Of a stretch of 64,000 bases of DNA, positions 36,306-45,595 are shown one piece after another. The position numbers and the translations under genes were made by a program. Below the pieces are notes generated by a model. That model saw only the letters and a list, made by a program, of their open reading frames with translations, made no database searches and had not been told where the DNA came from. Position 1 is the first letter of the stretch; each line of letters begins with the position of its first letter. The stretch comes from Lachnospiraceae bacterium JLR.KK002 (GTDB lineage Bacteria; Bacillota; Clostridia; Lachnospirales; Lachnospiraceae). Where the stretch lies: the NCBI GenBank assembly GCA_036941025.1, contig JAYMNP010000001.1, positions 1,736,001-1,800,000 of the forward strand, given 5' to 3'.

Positions 36306-37079
36306 TCACTCCAGATTTTCTGTAATTTTATCAAGTATCACCGTCAGATCCTCCAGAGGAATCTGGCCCGGTGCAGAAGTTTTCCCCACTGTTCCAAAGG
36401 TAATGCAGGAACCGGTAATCTGGCCTCCAATCCTGGAAAGAAGTCCTTCCTTTCCCATGGCCATGGTTACCAGAGGATACGAGGGATACCTGTCTTTCAC
36501 ATGCATGGTTGCTTCCATTATATGCAATACATCCGTATTCTTCCGGGGCATCACTGCCAGCTTGGCCCCATCAGCTCCCAGCTCTTTCATATGATACAGT
36601 TCCCGTTCCATCTTATCTGTTTCCGGTGTATGGGAAAAATAATGCTGTGACGCCAGAACGCAGGCGCCATGTCTGTGCAGTTCCCGGATAACTTTCTCCG
36701 GGTCAGACAACTCTCCTGTCTCCACATCCAGTATATCTCCGAAACCGCTCTCTCCAATCTGATACAACAGCCGAATATAATCTTCTTCTGCAAGTTCCAT
36801 CTGCCCGCCCTGATTTTTACTGCGGAAGGTACAAAGCAGAAGCATATCCCGGCAGACTTCCGAAAGTTCTCTCAGAATTCCTTCCGCTTCGCTCCAGTTC
36901 AGGACTGCCTTTTCACACCAGTCCAGACGCCACTCTGCCATATCCGCCCCTTTTTCTGCAATCCGGCTGGCAGACGCCAGAATCCCTTCTCTGCTCTGCT
37001 CCACAATGGGAACACAGACCAGAGGCCTTCCGGCTCCGGAAATCTGCTTTTTCTTTCTGTTTTCCTGCTGTTCTCTCAT
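36306..37079 (-). CDS. aroD: 3-Dehydroquinate dehydratase, type I
   Basis: A 257-residue TIM-barrel enzyme forming a Schiff base with dehydroquinate. ADMAEWRLDW holds the substrate-binding Glu/Arg, ASQHYFSHTP the catalytic His and GADGAKLAVMP the Schiff-base Lys. The C-terminal SCITFGTVGKTSAPGQ loop binds the carboxylate. It is transcribed with aroK and away from aroE, with which it shares the 206-base intergenic region. Confidence 0.95.
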   Translation of the reverse strand: MREQQENRKKKQISGAGRPLVCVPIVEQSREGILASASRIAEKGADMAEWRLDWCEKAVLNWSEAEGILRELSEVCRDMLLLCTFRSKNQGGQMELAEEDYIRLLYQIGESGFGDILDVETGELSDPEKVIRELHRHGACVLASQHYFSHTPETDKMERELYHMKELGADGAKLAVMPRKNTDVLHIMEATMHVKDRYPSYPLVTMAMGKEGLLSRIGGQITGSCITFGTVGKTSAPGQIPLEDLTVILDKITENLE

Positions 37080-37145
37080 CGCCGATTCCTCTTTCTGATT
37101 ACTTCGGAACTAAGTATACCCTACAAAAACAAAAGGTGCAAGTCA

Positions 37146-37174
37146 TTGACATATTTTTTATTATCCATTAAGAT
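37146..37174 (+). promoter_or_regulatory. Promoter of aroE
   Basis: A perfect -35 box TTGACA (37146-37151), a 17-base spacer and TAAGAT (37169-37174). It stands directly before the 13-bp leader hairpin. Confidence 0.7.
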
Positions 37175-37180
37175 ACTTAA

Positions 37181-37218
37181 GTAACAGTTCAGACAGGACA
37201 GCTTATCTGAACTGTTAC
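37181..37218 (+). promoter_or_regulatory. 13-bp hairpin in the aroE leader (GTAACAGTTCAG family)
   Basis: GTAACAGTTCAGA (37181-37193) pairs perfectly with TCTGAACTGTTAC (37206-37218) around 12 bases. It begins about where the transcript should start and has no T run, so it could stabilise the mRNA end or bind a protein. The arm sequence recurs elsewhere in the window. Confidence 0.5.
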
Positions 37219-37285
37219 ATACTTAATGTTACTGTTCGCAGGTACCCTGGGAATGGAACTATTTTATAAAATAACAGGTGATACT

Positions 37286-38167
37286 ATGAATGGAAATTAT
37301 GAAATAACAGGAACCACAAAACTGACCGCCCTGCTGGGCAGTCCGGTGGCCCACAGTATTTCTCCCCAGATGCACAATGAGGCTTTCCGTCAGCTTGGCC
37401 TTGATTATGTGTATCTTGCCTTTGACGTAAAGCCGGAAGACTTAAAAACCACCGTGGAAGGACTGAATACGGCAGGAATCTGCGGATTTAATCTGACTAT
37501 GCCTTTAAAAGTACATATTCTGCCTCTGTTAGACGAACTGACTCCGGCGGCTCGCCTGGCCGGCGCAGTCAACACGGTAATCGTAAAAAATCACCGCCTG
37601 ACAGGCCACACCACAGACGGGGCAGGCTATATGCGTTCCCTTTCTGAAAAAGGCCACCACATCATCGGGAAAAAAATGACTCTTTTGGGCGCAGGAGGCG
37701 CTGCCGCTGCCATCTGCGTTCAGGCAGCGCTGGACGGCGTGTCCGCCATTGACATGTTCAAACGGAAAAACAGTTCCTGGGACAAAGCGGCGGCATTCTG
37801 TTCCAGAACCGCAGAGGAAACAGGCTGCCATATCCGGCTTATGGATATGGATAACTCTTCTCTGCTGGCAGAAAGCATTTCCGAAAGCGCCATCCTCACC
37901 AATGCCACCAGTGTGGGCATGTCTCCGGACTGCTCTGTCAGTCCCATTCCGGATGCTTCCATGCTGCACGGTAATTTAATCGTATCCGATATTATTTACA
38001 ACCCCAAAGAAACATTACTTCTGAAACAGGCCAGAACACAGGGCTGCCCCTGCCTGAACGGGCTGTATATGCTGCTGTACCAGGGTGCGGAAGCCTTCCG
38101 ATGCTGGACCGGACAGGAAATGCCGGTGGAATTAATTAAGGAAAAATACTTTTCTGACAGGCAATAG
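37286..38167 (+). CDS. aroE: Shikimate dehydrogenase
   Basis: A 293-residue NADPH-dependent enzyme reducing 3-dehydroshikimate. LLGSPVAHSISPQMHNEAF (about residues 15-33) binds the substrate, and the catalytic Lys lies in FNLTMPLKVHI. TTDGAGYMRSL holds the conserved Asp, and LLGAGGAAAAICV is the nucleotide-binding loop. The start at 37286 has AGGTGAT upstream; 20 codons of open frame before it are not family-like. It is followed by the DAHP synthase gene, giving a two-gene aromatic operon. Confidence 0.95.
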   Translation: MNGNYEITGTTKLTALLGSPVAHSISPQMHNEAFRQLGLDYVYLAFDVKPEDLKTTVEGLNTAGICGFNLTMPLKVHILPLLDELTPAARLAGAVNTVIVKNHRLTGHTTDGAGYMRSLSEKGHHIIGKKMTLLGAGGAAAAICVQAALDGVSAIDMFKRKNSSWDKAAAFCSRTAEETGCHIRLMDMDNSSLLAESISESAILTNATSVGMSPDCSVSPIPDASMLHGNLIVSDIIYNPKETLLLKQARTQGCPCLNGLYMLLYQGAEAFRCWTGQEMPVELIKEKYFSDRQ

Positions 38168-38184
38168 CACCAGACACAGATGAC

Positions 38185-38206
38185 TGCAAAACTTAACAGT
38201 TTTGCA
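38185..38206 (+). other. Small hairpin between aroE and the DAHP synthase gene
   Basis: TGCAAAAC (38185-38192) pairs with GTTTTGCA (38199-38206). With only two Ts after it, it is a weak terminator at best; it may adjust the ratio of the two proteins. Confidence 0.4.
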
Positions 38207-38249
38207 ATTATCCGGATAACATCAGACAATGAGAAAGGAGACGACACCC

Positions 38250-39281
38250 ATGAGTTTTTCATTTTTAAAAAAACTTCCGGCTCCGGAAGAAATCAAACAG
38301 GAATATGCCTTATCCAAACAGGCGGTTCAGACAAAACAAGGCCGTGACCGGATGATTCGTGACATTATTACCGGAGCATCCAATAAATTTCTGGTAATCA
38401 TCGGCCCATGTTCCGCTGACAATGAAGATTCTGTCTGCGACTATATCAGCCGCCTGTGCAAAGTACAGGAAAAGGTAGCGGACCGCCTCGTTATCGTTCC
38501 CCGGATTTACACCAACAAACCCCGTACCACAGGAGAAGGCTATAAAGGTATCGCCCACCAGCCGGATCCGGAAAAAAGGCCGGATATGCTTGCCGGCCTG
38601 ATTGCCATGCGCAAAATGCATATCCGGGCTCTGGAAGAAAGCGGCCTTTCCTCCGCAGATGAAATGCTCTATCCTGAAAACTGGCCTTATGTGGAAGATC
38701 TGCTGTCCTATGTGGCCATCGGCGCCCGCTCTGTAGAAGACCAGCACCATCGTCTCACCGTCAGCGGCTTCGACGTGCCTGCCGGAATGAAAAATCCCAC
38801 CAGCGGCGATTTCTCCGTAATGCTCAATTCCGTATATGCAGGCCAGCATCCCCATCATTTTGTATTCCGGGGCTATGAAGTGAGCACCACTGGAAATCCC
38901 CTTACTCATGTGGTTCTGCGGGGAGCTGTCAACAAACGCGGCGTCTGCATTCCCAATTACCACTATGAAGATCTGGAACGCCTGATTCAGATGTATGATA
39001 AAATGGAACTTCAGCATCCCGCCGCCATCATTGACTCCAATCATTCCAACTCCAACAAGCAGTACGAGCAGCAGATTCGGATTGTAAAGGAAATCATGCA
39101 CAACCGTAAGATTTCTCCTGAAATCAAAAAAATTGTCAAAGGCGTCATGATTGAAAGCTATCTGGAACCTGGCTGCCAGAAAGTGGGGGAACATGTCTAT
39201 GGAAAGTCCATCACAGACCCCTGCCTGGGATGGGCAGAATCGGAAGATTTGATTTATCAGATTGCAGAAATGAACGTATAA
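38250..39281 (+). CDS. 3-Deoxy-7-phosphoheptulonate (DAHP) synthase, class I
   Basis: A 343-residue enzyme for the first step of aromatic synthesis (phosphoenolpyruvate plus erythrose 4-phosphate). It is the AroF/AroG/AroH type: IIGPCSADNED (about residue 50), RIYTNKPRTTGEGYKG (substrate-binding RxxxxKPR), IGARSVEDQHHR, GMKNPTSGD, IDSNHSNSNKQYEQQ and the metal ligands in MIESYLEPG. It lacks a fused chorismate mutase. The start at 38250 has AAAGGAG upstream. Which aromatic amino acid inhibits it cannot be read safely. Confidence 0.95.
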   Translation: MSFSFLKKLPAPEEIKQEYALSKQAVQTKQGRDRMIRDIITGASNKFLVIIGPCSADNEDSVCDYISRLCKVQEKVADRLVIVPRIYTNKPRTTGEGYKGIAHQPDPEKRPDMLAGLIAMRKMHIRALEESGLSSADEMLYPENWPYVEDLLSYVAIGARSVEDQHHRLTVSGFDVPAGMKNPTSGDFSVMLNSVYAGQHPHHFVFRGYEVSTTGNPLTHVVLRGAVNKRGVCIPNYHYEDLERLIQMYDKMELQHPAAIIDSNHSNSNKQYEQQIRIVKEIMHNRKISPEIKKIVKGVMIESYLEPGCQKVGEHVYGKSITDPCLGWAESEDLIYQIAEMNV

Positions 39282-39290
39282 TACACAAAA

Positions 39291-39314
39291 GGGGGCTGTT
39301 TTACAACAGCCCTC
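39291..39314. terminator. Terminator between the convergent DAHP synthase and xerD genes
   Basis: GGGGGCTGTT (39291-39300) and AACAGCCCTC (39305-39314) form a stem with one mismatch, followed by TTTCCTTTTATTTT on the plus strand. It can serve the plus-strand operon; the xerD stop lies only 23 bases beyond. Confidence 0.75.
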
Positions 39315-39336
39315 TTTCCTTTTATTTTATTTTTAA

Positions 39337-40218
39337 TCATCCTCTGGGATGTGTCCTGGCATATACCTCCCGGACACGATTCTGTGTCATCCGCGCATAC
39401 ATCTGCGTGGTTGAAATATCCGAATGTCCCAGCATTTCTTTTACCGAATGCAAATCCGCACCGTTGCTGACCAGGTGAACCGCAAAGGAATGGCGCAATG
39501 TATGAGGCGTTAATTCTCCGGTAATTCCTGCTTTTCTCCCGTAAGATTTCACCAGTTTCCAGAATCCCTGACGGCTCATGGCCTGACCGGAACAATTAGT
39601 AAACAGATACGGGCTGCCTGTATCTGTCATGGCCGGACGCCCTTCCTGCAAATATCGTTCCAGCGCCTGTTTTGCAACCGTTCCAAAGGGGACAATCCGT
39701 TCTCTGCTTCCATCCCGGCAGGTGATATATTCCATCTGCAGATTTACATCCGATACTTTCAGTGAAATCAGTTCCGATACCCGAATCCCGGTGGCATACA
39801 GCAATTCCAGCATGGCGCTGTCCCGGAGTTCTTTGGGGCTCCTTCCCTTTGCTTCCTCTAACAGCCGTACCGTTTCTTCTCTTGTCAGTACAGCCGGCAC
39901 TTTTTTCTCCACTCTGGGAGCCTTTAACTCTTCAGCAATATCTTCTGCCAGATATCCCTCTTTCTGCAGATAATGAAAAAACGCTTTCAGGGCCGCAACG
40001 CTTCTGGAAATGGTAGAGGGCTTCCTTCCCTGTCTCTCCTGAAACAGAATATAGGAATTCAGTCCCGTAGCAGTAATCTGATTTACCTGTTCAATGCCCT
40101 GCTCCTGAAAAAACTGATTCATCTTTCTCAAATCACGCTCATAGGAAACCACCGTGTTATCAGAAGTTTTCCGAATCTCTCTCATATACTGAACAAATTT
40201 TTGAATCTCACATATCAT
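39337..40218 (-). CDS. xerD: Tyrosine recombinase XerD
   Basis: A 293-residue recombinase resolving chromosome dimers at dif. The N-terminal SAM-like core-binding domain spans about 1-90. The catalytic residues are Arg in LYATGIRVSELISLK, His-x-x-Arg in TPHTLRHSFAVHL, His in MLGHSDISTTQ and the nucleophile Tyr in MYARM. Length and position next to spoIIM, a shared context in Firmicutes, favour XerD over a phage integrase. No attachment site is visible beside it. Confidence 0.9.
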   Translation of the reverse strand: MICEIQKFVQYMREIRKTSDNTVVSYERDLRKMNQFFQEQGIEQVNQITATGLNSYILFQERQGRKPSTISRSVAALKAFFHYLQKEGYLAEDIAEELKAPRVEKKVPAVLTREETVRLLEEAKGRSPKELRDSAMLELLYATGIRVSELISLKVSDVNLQMEYITCRDGSRERIVPFGTVAKQALERYLQEGRPAMTDTGSPYLFTNCSGQAMSRQGFWKLVKSYGRKAGITGELTPHTLRHSFAVHLVSNGADLHSVKEMLGHSDISTTQMYARMTQNRVREVYARTHPRG

Positions 40219-40386
40219 ACCTGTCTACCTCGTCTTATGGCTTCTTATGGGCGCTTGCTCTCCTATTATAATCATATTCGGGAGGAAAATCAATTGCCAT
40301 TTTTTCTCCTTTTTTGCCCTTTTCAGAGGCAGTACAAGATGTCGTTTTCCACTTTTTGACTGTTTCAATATGTAGTAAAAATCTGT

Positions 40387-41019
40387 TCAGAAAATTTTTA
40401 AAATCTGCCTGAGAATCATGGGATTCACATAACTTTCCAGAAAAATCCCGGTGAGAAATACTGCCAGCAAAGCTCCCATGGCCAGCAGTCCCATCCCGTA
40501 CATCAGCTTACGCTCCGGAAAACCGCCCTCGTTCCCCCGGCAAAAGCGCTGTCGAATAAATACTGCCAGGCAGAAACAGAACACATAAACCGGAATGTAA
40601 AAGAGATACTGAGGGAAAAGTCCTCCCAGAACCAGCAGGATTCCTTTCACGCCATATTTTGCAATTCCAATAGAAAGCATAAAACCAATGGAAAATCCCT
40701 GCCATCCCAGCACAAGTATTCCTCCTGGTATTCCCAATGCCGTAAACAGCAGAACAAAGAGCAAAAACAACAGCGGAAGACGTTCCCCCACAATATAGAA
40801 AAAAAGATTCTCCCCGTTCACCTGAGTATACTGAAACTTTTCAATAAAATAGTCATTCAGCACTCCTGCATTGGAAATCATATCATGCCCCATGAGATTT
40901 GCCGCAAAAATCCCCGCCACAAAAGATACCAGCAGCGCTATTTTCATAACTTTTATCCACAGAGATTCATGCTCTGAAATTCCTTTCTGCTGCCAGGACA
41001 TACGCCACAGTTTTTTCAT
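40387..41019 (-). CDS. spoIIM: Stage II sporulation protein M
   Basis: A 210-residue membrane protein with about five helices. With SpoIID and SpoIIP it drives septal peptidoglycan removal during engulfment. The family core is seen in VAGIFAANLMG, LGIPGGILVLGWQGFSIGF and GLFPQYLFYIP. The gene lies directly upstream of xerD. There is no obvious sigma-E promoter that I can defend. Confidence 0.9.
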   Translation of the reverse strand: MKKLWRMSWQQKGISEHESLWIKVMKIALLVSFVAGIFAANLMGHDMISNAGVLNDYFIEKFQYTQVNGENLFFYIVGERLPLLFLLFVLLFTALGIPGGILVLGWQGFSIGFMLSIGIAKYGVKGILLVLGGLFPQYLFYIPVYVFCFCLAVFIRQRFCRGNEGGFPERKLMYGMGLLAMGALLAVFLTGIFLESYVNPMILRQILKIF

Positions 41020-41137
41020 AAACTTTCCAATCTTTTTCCTGTCTTACGCTTATTTTATGCAAGTCCCCGGAAAAAAAGTATCAACAATGACCAGTTTACA
41101 GAACGGCTTTCAGTAAAAATCCCGCAGAAACCAAAGC

Positions 41138-41683
41138 TTACTTATTGTACTTATTTTTATAAGCCATAATTCCGGCCACTGTCTTGCCATCCTGTATCAC
41201 GCCCTGATAAATCAGCCCGCACAGTTCTTCCAGAGAATGGGGTTCCAGATCTATAAACTCTCCTTCGTCCAGATGCTGTCTGGAAGGTACCAGGTTTTCC
41301 GCCACATAGATATCTACCAGTTCGTTGCAGAATGCCACAGTAGTCCGCAGGGACAGCAGGAATTCCAGATTATCACAGCGATAACCCGTTTCCTCCTCCA
41401 GTTCTCTGGATGCGCATTCTATTGTCGGCTCTGTTCTGGAATCTCTGGCTCCCGCAGGAATCTCCAGCGTGAAACGCTCCAGTGCATTCCGATACTGGCG
41501 GACCATCAGAATTCTGCCGTCAGGCAGTACCGGCACTATTGCAGCGGCTCCGTTTCTGTGTTCCACATAATCCCACTTTTCCACTTTGCCGTCGGGCAGT
41601 TCCATATAATCAGAATATATATCCAGAATAGCTCCCTTATGTTCCAGTACTCTTTCTTTTCTTTTTATTAACGGCTGTTTCAT
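41138..41683 (-). CDS. Nudix hydrolase, ADP-ribose pyrophosphatase type
   Basis: A 181-residue enzyme of the ADP-ribose pyrophosphatase branch: VRQYRNALERFTLEIPAG is typical, followed by the Nudix box end ASRELEEETGY. The glycine that normally starts the box (G-x5-E) seems to be shifted by one residue (GARDSRTEP), a small insertion compared with the usual pattern; the metal-binding RE..EE is intact. Likely substrates are ADP-ribose or similar nucleoside diphosphates. AAAGGAG precedes the start. Confidence 0.88.
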   Translation of the reverse strand: MKQPLIKRKERVLEHKGAILDIYSDYMELPDGKVEKWDYVEHRNGAAAIVPVLPDGRILMVRQYRNALERFTLEIPAGARDSRTEPTIECASRELEEETGYRCDNLEFLLSLRTTVAFCNELVDIYVAENLVPSRQHLDEGEFIDLEPHSLEELCGLIYQGVIQDGKTVAGIMAYKNKYNK

Positions 41684-41716
41684 AAATTATCTCTCCTTTC
41701 AGAACTTTCTGCATAC

Positions 41717-41780
41717 TTTGCCGCGCACAAGCGGATTGCCCAGCATTAGCTGACATATTTCCTTTGGACACCCGTGTGCA
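41717..41780. repeat. Intergenic element sharing AGCGGATTGCC with 34203-34250
   Basis: CGCGCACAAGCGGATTGCC followed by a TTTCCTTT segment and a closing GTGTGC arm resembles the stretch at 34203-34250 (GCGTGAGCGGATTGCC, then TTCCTTT and a GCGCA arm). The outer arms (GCGCAC and GTGTGC) can pair. Confidence 0.35.
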
Positions 41781-41781
41781 T

Positions 41782-41811
41782 AAAAAGACCGCCAACAACA
41801 TGTTGACGGTC
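41782..41811 (-). terminator. Terminator of rny
   Basis: An 11-bp stem (GACCGCCAACA with TGTTGACGGTC, one G-T pair) with a three-base loop, followed on the minus strand by TTTTT. A clear intrinsic terminator 127 bases after the rny stop. Confidence 0.88.
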
Positions 41812-41937
41812 TGTATATGCAAGCTACCGGACAAAAAGGCTCCTTTCTCCGCAGCCGGAGACGGTATGGCCTTCCCGCTTATACTAAAATAAAGCAGGCC
41901 GTTGCAGGTTTGTCCATCTCTTAAAACTGTGTAGCTT

Positions 41938-43485
41938 CTATTTCGCGTAATCAGTTACACGGGATTCACGAATTACATTGACTTTAATCTGGCCCGGATA
42001 TTCCAGTTCATTTTCAATCTGTCTTGAAATATCGCGCGCTAACAAAATCATATCCGCATCATTAATCTGATCAGGAACTACCATAATCCGAATCTCTCTG
42101 CCTGCCTGAATAGCAAAAGACTTATCAACACCTTTAAAACCATTAGCAATATCTTCTAACTGTTTCAATCTGTTTGAATATGTTTCCAATGTTTCTCTTC
42201 TTGCGCCCGGCCTTGCCGCTGAAATTGCATCGGCTGCCTGTACCAGACACGCAATCAAAGATTCTGCTTCCACGTCTCCGTGGTGAGCTTCCACTGCATT
42301 AATCACGATTGGACTTTCCTTGTATTTTCTACATAAATCCACACCAATCTGAATATGTGAACCTTCCATTTCATGGTCAACAGATTTACCGATATCATGG
42401 AGTAAGCCGGCTCTTTTGGCCACTCTCACATCCACACCGATTTCTGCTGCCAGTAAACCGGACAACTGAGCTACTTCAATGGAATGCTTCAGTGCATTCT
42501 GTCCATAACTTGTACGGAACTTCATCTTTCCGAGAAGTCTTACAAGTTCCGGATGGATTCCGTGCACTCCAACTTCCAGCGTTGCTGCTTCCCCTTCCTC
42601 CCGAATCATGGTCTCCACTTCTTTCTGAGCTTTCTCAACCATTTCTTCGATTCTCGCAGGATGAATACGTCCATCCACAATCAGTTTTTCCAAAGCAATA
42701 CGGGCTACTTCCCGCCGAACCGGGTCAAACCCGGACAGGATGACTGCCTCCGGCGTATCGTCAATAATTAAATCTACGCCTGTCATCGTCTCCAGCGTAC
42801 GAATATTCCTTCCTTCCCGGCCGATGATTCTTCCTTTCATCTCATCGTTGGGAAGCTGAACTACAGAAATCGTAGTTTCCGCCACATGGTCCGCAGCACA
42901 TTTCTGAATGGCTGTTACCACATATTCCTTCGCCTTCTTACCTGCTTCTTCTTTTGCTTTGATTTCCATTTCCTTGATTAATTTTGCAGTATCAAGCTTC
43001 ACATCATCTTCAATCATTTTTAAAAGATAATCTTTCGCCTGTTCAGAGGTTAATCCAGAGATTCTCTCCAGTTCCTGTACGCGTTCTTCGTGTAGCCTTG
43101 CAACTTCTGCTTTTTGTCTGTTAATTTCTTCTTCTTTTGCTGCAAACCCCGATTCCTTTTTCTCGATGGCTTCTAATTTCTTATCCAGATTTTCTTCCTT
43201 CTGGATAATCCGCCGCTCGTTGCGCTGAATCTCGTTCCTTCGCTCTTTGATTTCCTTATCAAGGTCGTTCTTCGTCCGAATAGACTCTTCCTTGATTTCC
43301 AGCAAAGATTCACGCTTTCTGGTCTCTGCAGTTTTTACAGCTTCATCTATTATTTCTCTTGCCTTTTCTTCCGCGCTTCCGATTTTGGACTCAATTACAC
43401 GTTTGCGGTAGGAAACCGTTGAAAAGTAAGTAACAGGTACTGCAAAAATTAACGTGACTACTACAGCGATTAAAATTTGTGGCAC
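41938..43485 (-). CDS. rny: Ribonuclease Y
   Basis: A 515-residue membrane-bound endoribonuclease that starts mRNA decay in Firmicutes. One N-terminal membrane helix (residues 3-22), a long coiled coil (about 25-190), a KH domain ([19 protein letters not shown], about 215) and an HD domain with the metal site [12 protein letters not shown] and [11 protein letters not shown]. Full length and intact. It has its own strong promoter and terminator. Confidence 0.96.
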   Translation of the reverse strand: MPQILIAVVVTLIFAVPVTYFSTVSYRKRVIESKIGSAEEKAREIIDEAVKTAETRKRESLLEIKEESIRTKNDLDKEIKERRNEIQRNERRIIQKEENLDKKLEAIEKKESGFAAKEEEINRQKAEVARLHEERVQELERISGLTSEQAKDYLLKMIEDDVKLDTAKLIKEMEIKAKEEAGKKAKEYVVTAIQKCAADHVAETTISVVQLPNDEMKGRIIGREGRNIRTLETMTGVDLIIDDTPEAVILSGFDPVRREVARIALEKLIVDGRIHPARIEEMVEKAQKEVETMIREEGEAATLEVGVHGIHPELVRLLGKMKFRTSYGQNALKHSIEVAQLSGLLAAEIGVDVRVAKRAGLLHDIGKSVDHEMEGSHIQIGVDLCRKYKESPIVINAVEAHHGDVEAESLIACLVQAADAISAARPGARRETLETYSNRLKQLEDIANGFKGVDKSFAIQAGREIRIMVVPDQINDADMILLARDISRQIENELEYPGQIKVNVIRESRVTDYAK

Positions 43486-43608
43486 AGGAGCACCTCCTTA
43501 TTAAATTTTCATTGTACATATAGTAAACTATCATCCGTTTCTAATATGTCATATACAATAAATTACAGGAATCCTCTGCAATCTATGAACATGAATTACA
43601 ACATATTG

Positions 43609-43637
43609 ATTTTATACTTTTTTCGGCTTTATGTCAA
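43609..43637 (-). promoter_or_regulatory. Promoter of rny, overlapping the recX end
   Basis: On the minus strand TTGACA (43632-43637), a 17-base spacer and TAAAAT (43609-43614). The -35 box lies inside the last codons of recX. The leader to the rny start is about 120 bases. Confidence 0.75.
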
Positions 43638-44234
43638 GTAGTCTAATACATGCAAAATGTCATCCGAATGAAAACCTTTCCGCATCAGAAACTGATACAT
43701 CTTCTGTTTTTCTTTCAAATCTGCCTGTTCACCGGAATAGTGCTTCTTTTCCACCCACTTTAAAATCAGTTCCCGCTCTGTTTCCTGTCCGTATTCCTCG
43801 TCCAGCGCCTGTTCCGCCAGTTCCTTCCCAATCCCCCTTTCCGCCAGCTCTGCCCGGATTTTTCTGCGGCTTTTTCTGTCCTTCTGATTCCTCACATAAT
43901 TCCGGGCATACCGGGTATCGTCCAGGTAGTGAAACCCTTTTACATATTCAATCGCGTGGTCAATCAGATCCTCCCCGTAAAACCCCTGACGGAGCTTCAT
44001 TCTGAGCTGGGCCTCCGTACGGTCCGTCTTTTCCAGAAGATGAAGGGTCCTCCTTCTGACCCTTTTCACCAGAATCTCCTGATATATCTCCTCATACTGT
44101 TCCTTGGAAAGTTCCGCATCTTCTCTGATTCCGTACTTTCTCCCTTCCCCTTTATACAGCACAAAATCCGTTCCATCTTCCAGAAAGATTCGAATCCGCT
44201 TATTATCCAGTTCAGTTACCTGCGCTATCTGCAT
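43629..44234 (-). CDS. recX: RecA regulator RecX
   Basis: A 201-residue helical protein that modulates RecA filaments. The three-helix repeats are seen as [38 protein letters not shown] and [18 protein letters not shown]. Its start lies 23 bases inside the end of recA, so it is expressed with recA and probably at a lower level by coupling. Confidence 0.9.
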   Translation of the reverse strand: MQIAQVTELDNKRIRIFLEDGTDFVLYKGEGRKYGIREDAELSKEQYEEIYQEILVKRVRRRTLHLLEKTDRTEAQLRMKLRQGFYGEDLIDHAIEYVKGFHYLDDTRYARNYVRNQKDRKSRRKIRAELAERGIGKELAEQALDEEYGQETERELILKWVEKKHYSGEQADLKEKQKMYQFLMRKGFHSDDILHVLDYLT

Positions 44235-45378
44235 TCTGGCTGTCCTTTCCGGTATCCGGCTTCTCTTCCTTCACCGCCCTTCCGGTATCCGGCTTTTCTT
44301 CCTTCGCCGTCTTTCCTGCCTTTCCGGCCTTCTTCTCGTCCGCCTTTTCCGCTTTTTCTTCCGGTTCTTCTTCCCCGGCCAGTACCTGTTCTCTCACTTT
44401 TATCTCAACTTCCCGGCAGACCTCCTCATGTTCCCGCAGATACTGCTTGGCATTTTCCCGGCCCTGCCCGATTTTCGCTCCATTGTAGGCAAACCATGCG
44501 CCGGACTTGTTGATAATGCCGCAGTCTACGGCGATATCCAGAATATCTCCTTCTTTTGATATGCCCTGACCGAACATAATGTCAAACTCCGCCTCTTTAA
44601 AGGGAGGCGCAACTTTATTCTTCACCACTTTGATTCTGGTGCGGTTGCCGATAAATTCTCCGGCCTGTTTCAAAGCCTCCACCCTTCTCACATCCAGCCG
44701 GATGGAGGAATAGAACTTCAGCGCCCGTCCTCCTGTGGTGGTCTCAGGGCTTCCAAACATGACGCCCACCTTTTCACGAAGCTGATTGATAAAAATGACA
44801 ATACAGTTGGACTTGCTGATAACGGCTGTGAGCTTACGGAGGGCCTGGGACATCAGCCGGGCCTGCAGACCCACATGGGAATCTCCCATATCTCCGTCAA
44901 TCTCCGCCTTCGGTACCAGAGCCGCCACAGAATCCACAATCACAATATCCACTGCTCCGGAACGCACCATAGTCTCCGTAATCTCCAGAGCCTGCTCTCC
45001 ATTGTCCGGCTGAGAAATATACAGATTATCAATATCCACCCCTATATTCCCTGCATACACCGGATCCAGCGCATGTTCCGCATCAATAAATCCTGCGATA
45101 CCGCCCTGCTTCTGTACTTCCGCCACCATATGTAAGGCCACTGTCGTCTTACCGCTGGATTCCGGCCCGTACACTTCAATAATTCTTCCTCGCGGTACGC
45201 CGCCCACACCCAATGCCAGATCCAGGCTGAGACAGCCGGTGGGAACAGATTCCACATTCATATTGGCCACGGATTCGCCCAGCTTCATAATGGAGCCCTT
45301 CCCGTAATCCTTCTCAATCTTCGCTATCGCGGCATCCAGCGCTTTTAATTTATCCTCTTTTTTATCTTCTTTCGCCAT
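44212..45378 (-). CDS. recA: Recombinase RecA with long charged tail
   Basis: A 388-residue recombinase. Walker A is [13 protein letters not shown] (about residue 68), Walker B follows in [13 protein letters not shown], then loop 2 [19 protein letters not shown]. The C-terminal tail after about residue 335 is longer than usual and Lys/Glu-rich, with an imperfect double repeat ([11 protein letters not shown] and [11 protein letters not shown]). The start at 45378 is chosen for its spacing from AAGGAG. A LexA box and a strong promoter stand upstream. Confidence 0.97.
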   Translation of the reverse strand: MAKEDKKEDKLKALDAAIAKIEKDYGKGSIMKLGESVANMNVESVPTGCLSLDLALGVGGVPRGRIIEVYGPESSGKTTVALHMVAEVQKQGGIAGFIDAEHALDPVYAGNIGVDIDNLYISQPDNGEQALEITETMVRSGAVDIVIVDSVAALVPKAEIDGDMGDSHVGLQARLMSQALRKLTAVISKSNCIVIFINQLREKVGVMFGSPETTTGGRALKFYSSIRLDVRRVEALKQAGEFIGNRTRIKVVKNKVAPPFKEAEFDIMFGQGISKEGDILDIAVDCGIINKSGAWFAYNGAKIGQGRENAKQYLREHEEVCREVEIKVREQVLAGEEEPEEKAEKADEKKAGKAGKTAKEEKPDTGRAVKEEKPDTGKDSQNADSAGN

Positions 45379-45396
45379 TTTCATTCTCCTTCTCTG

Positions 45397-45410
45397 CGAA
45401 CTTATGTTCG
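45397..45410. promoter_or_regulatory. LexA (SOS) box of recA
   Basis: CGAACTTATGTTCG fits the Firmicute LexA box CGAAC-N4-GTTCG perfectly. It lies just downstream of the -10 box of the recA promoter, where LexA would block transcription. Confidence 0.88.
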
Positions 45411-45419
45411 TTTGAATCC

Positions 45420-45448
45420 ATATTAGTATAGTTTGGGGAAGTTGTCAA
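45420..45448 (-). promoter_or_regulatory. Promoter of recA
   Basis: On the minus strand a perfect TTGACA (45443-45448), a 17-base spacer and TAATAT (45420-45425). Confidence 0.82.
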
Positions 45449-45536
45449 CTGTTTTCCGGAAATTTTATGCTTTCATTACTGATTTGAAACAACAGCCAGA
45501 CAGGGCTGCGGCAGAATCGCGCCGCTTTTCCTGAAG

Positions 45537-45568
45537 AAAAAAGAACAGTTACTGTCTGTAACTGCTCT
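45537..45568 (-). terminator. Terminator of trxA
   Basis: AGAACAGTTAC (45542-45552) and GTAACTGCTCT (45558-45568) form an 11-bp stem with one G-T pair; on the minus strand a T run of six follows. A clear intrinsic terminator. Confidence 0.88.
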
Positions 45569-45595
45569 TTATTATAAGATTTATTTTCTGTTCCG

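Noticed and set aside
37080-37285. T-box or other amino-acid riboswitch before aroE
   Set aside because: The leader is short and has only one simple hairpin; the T-box core (TGGNACCGCG-like) was not found.
38310-39194. Minus-strand frame of 294 codons
   Set aside because: Antisense to the DAHP synthase gene, which has all family motifs.
39337-40218. Tyrosine recombinase as a phage or island integrase
   Set aside because: Length, motifs and the neighbour spoIIM fit chromosomal XerD; no tRNA or attachment repeats are nearby.
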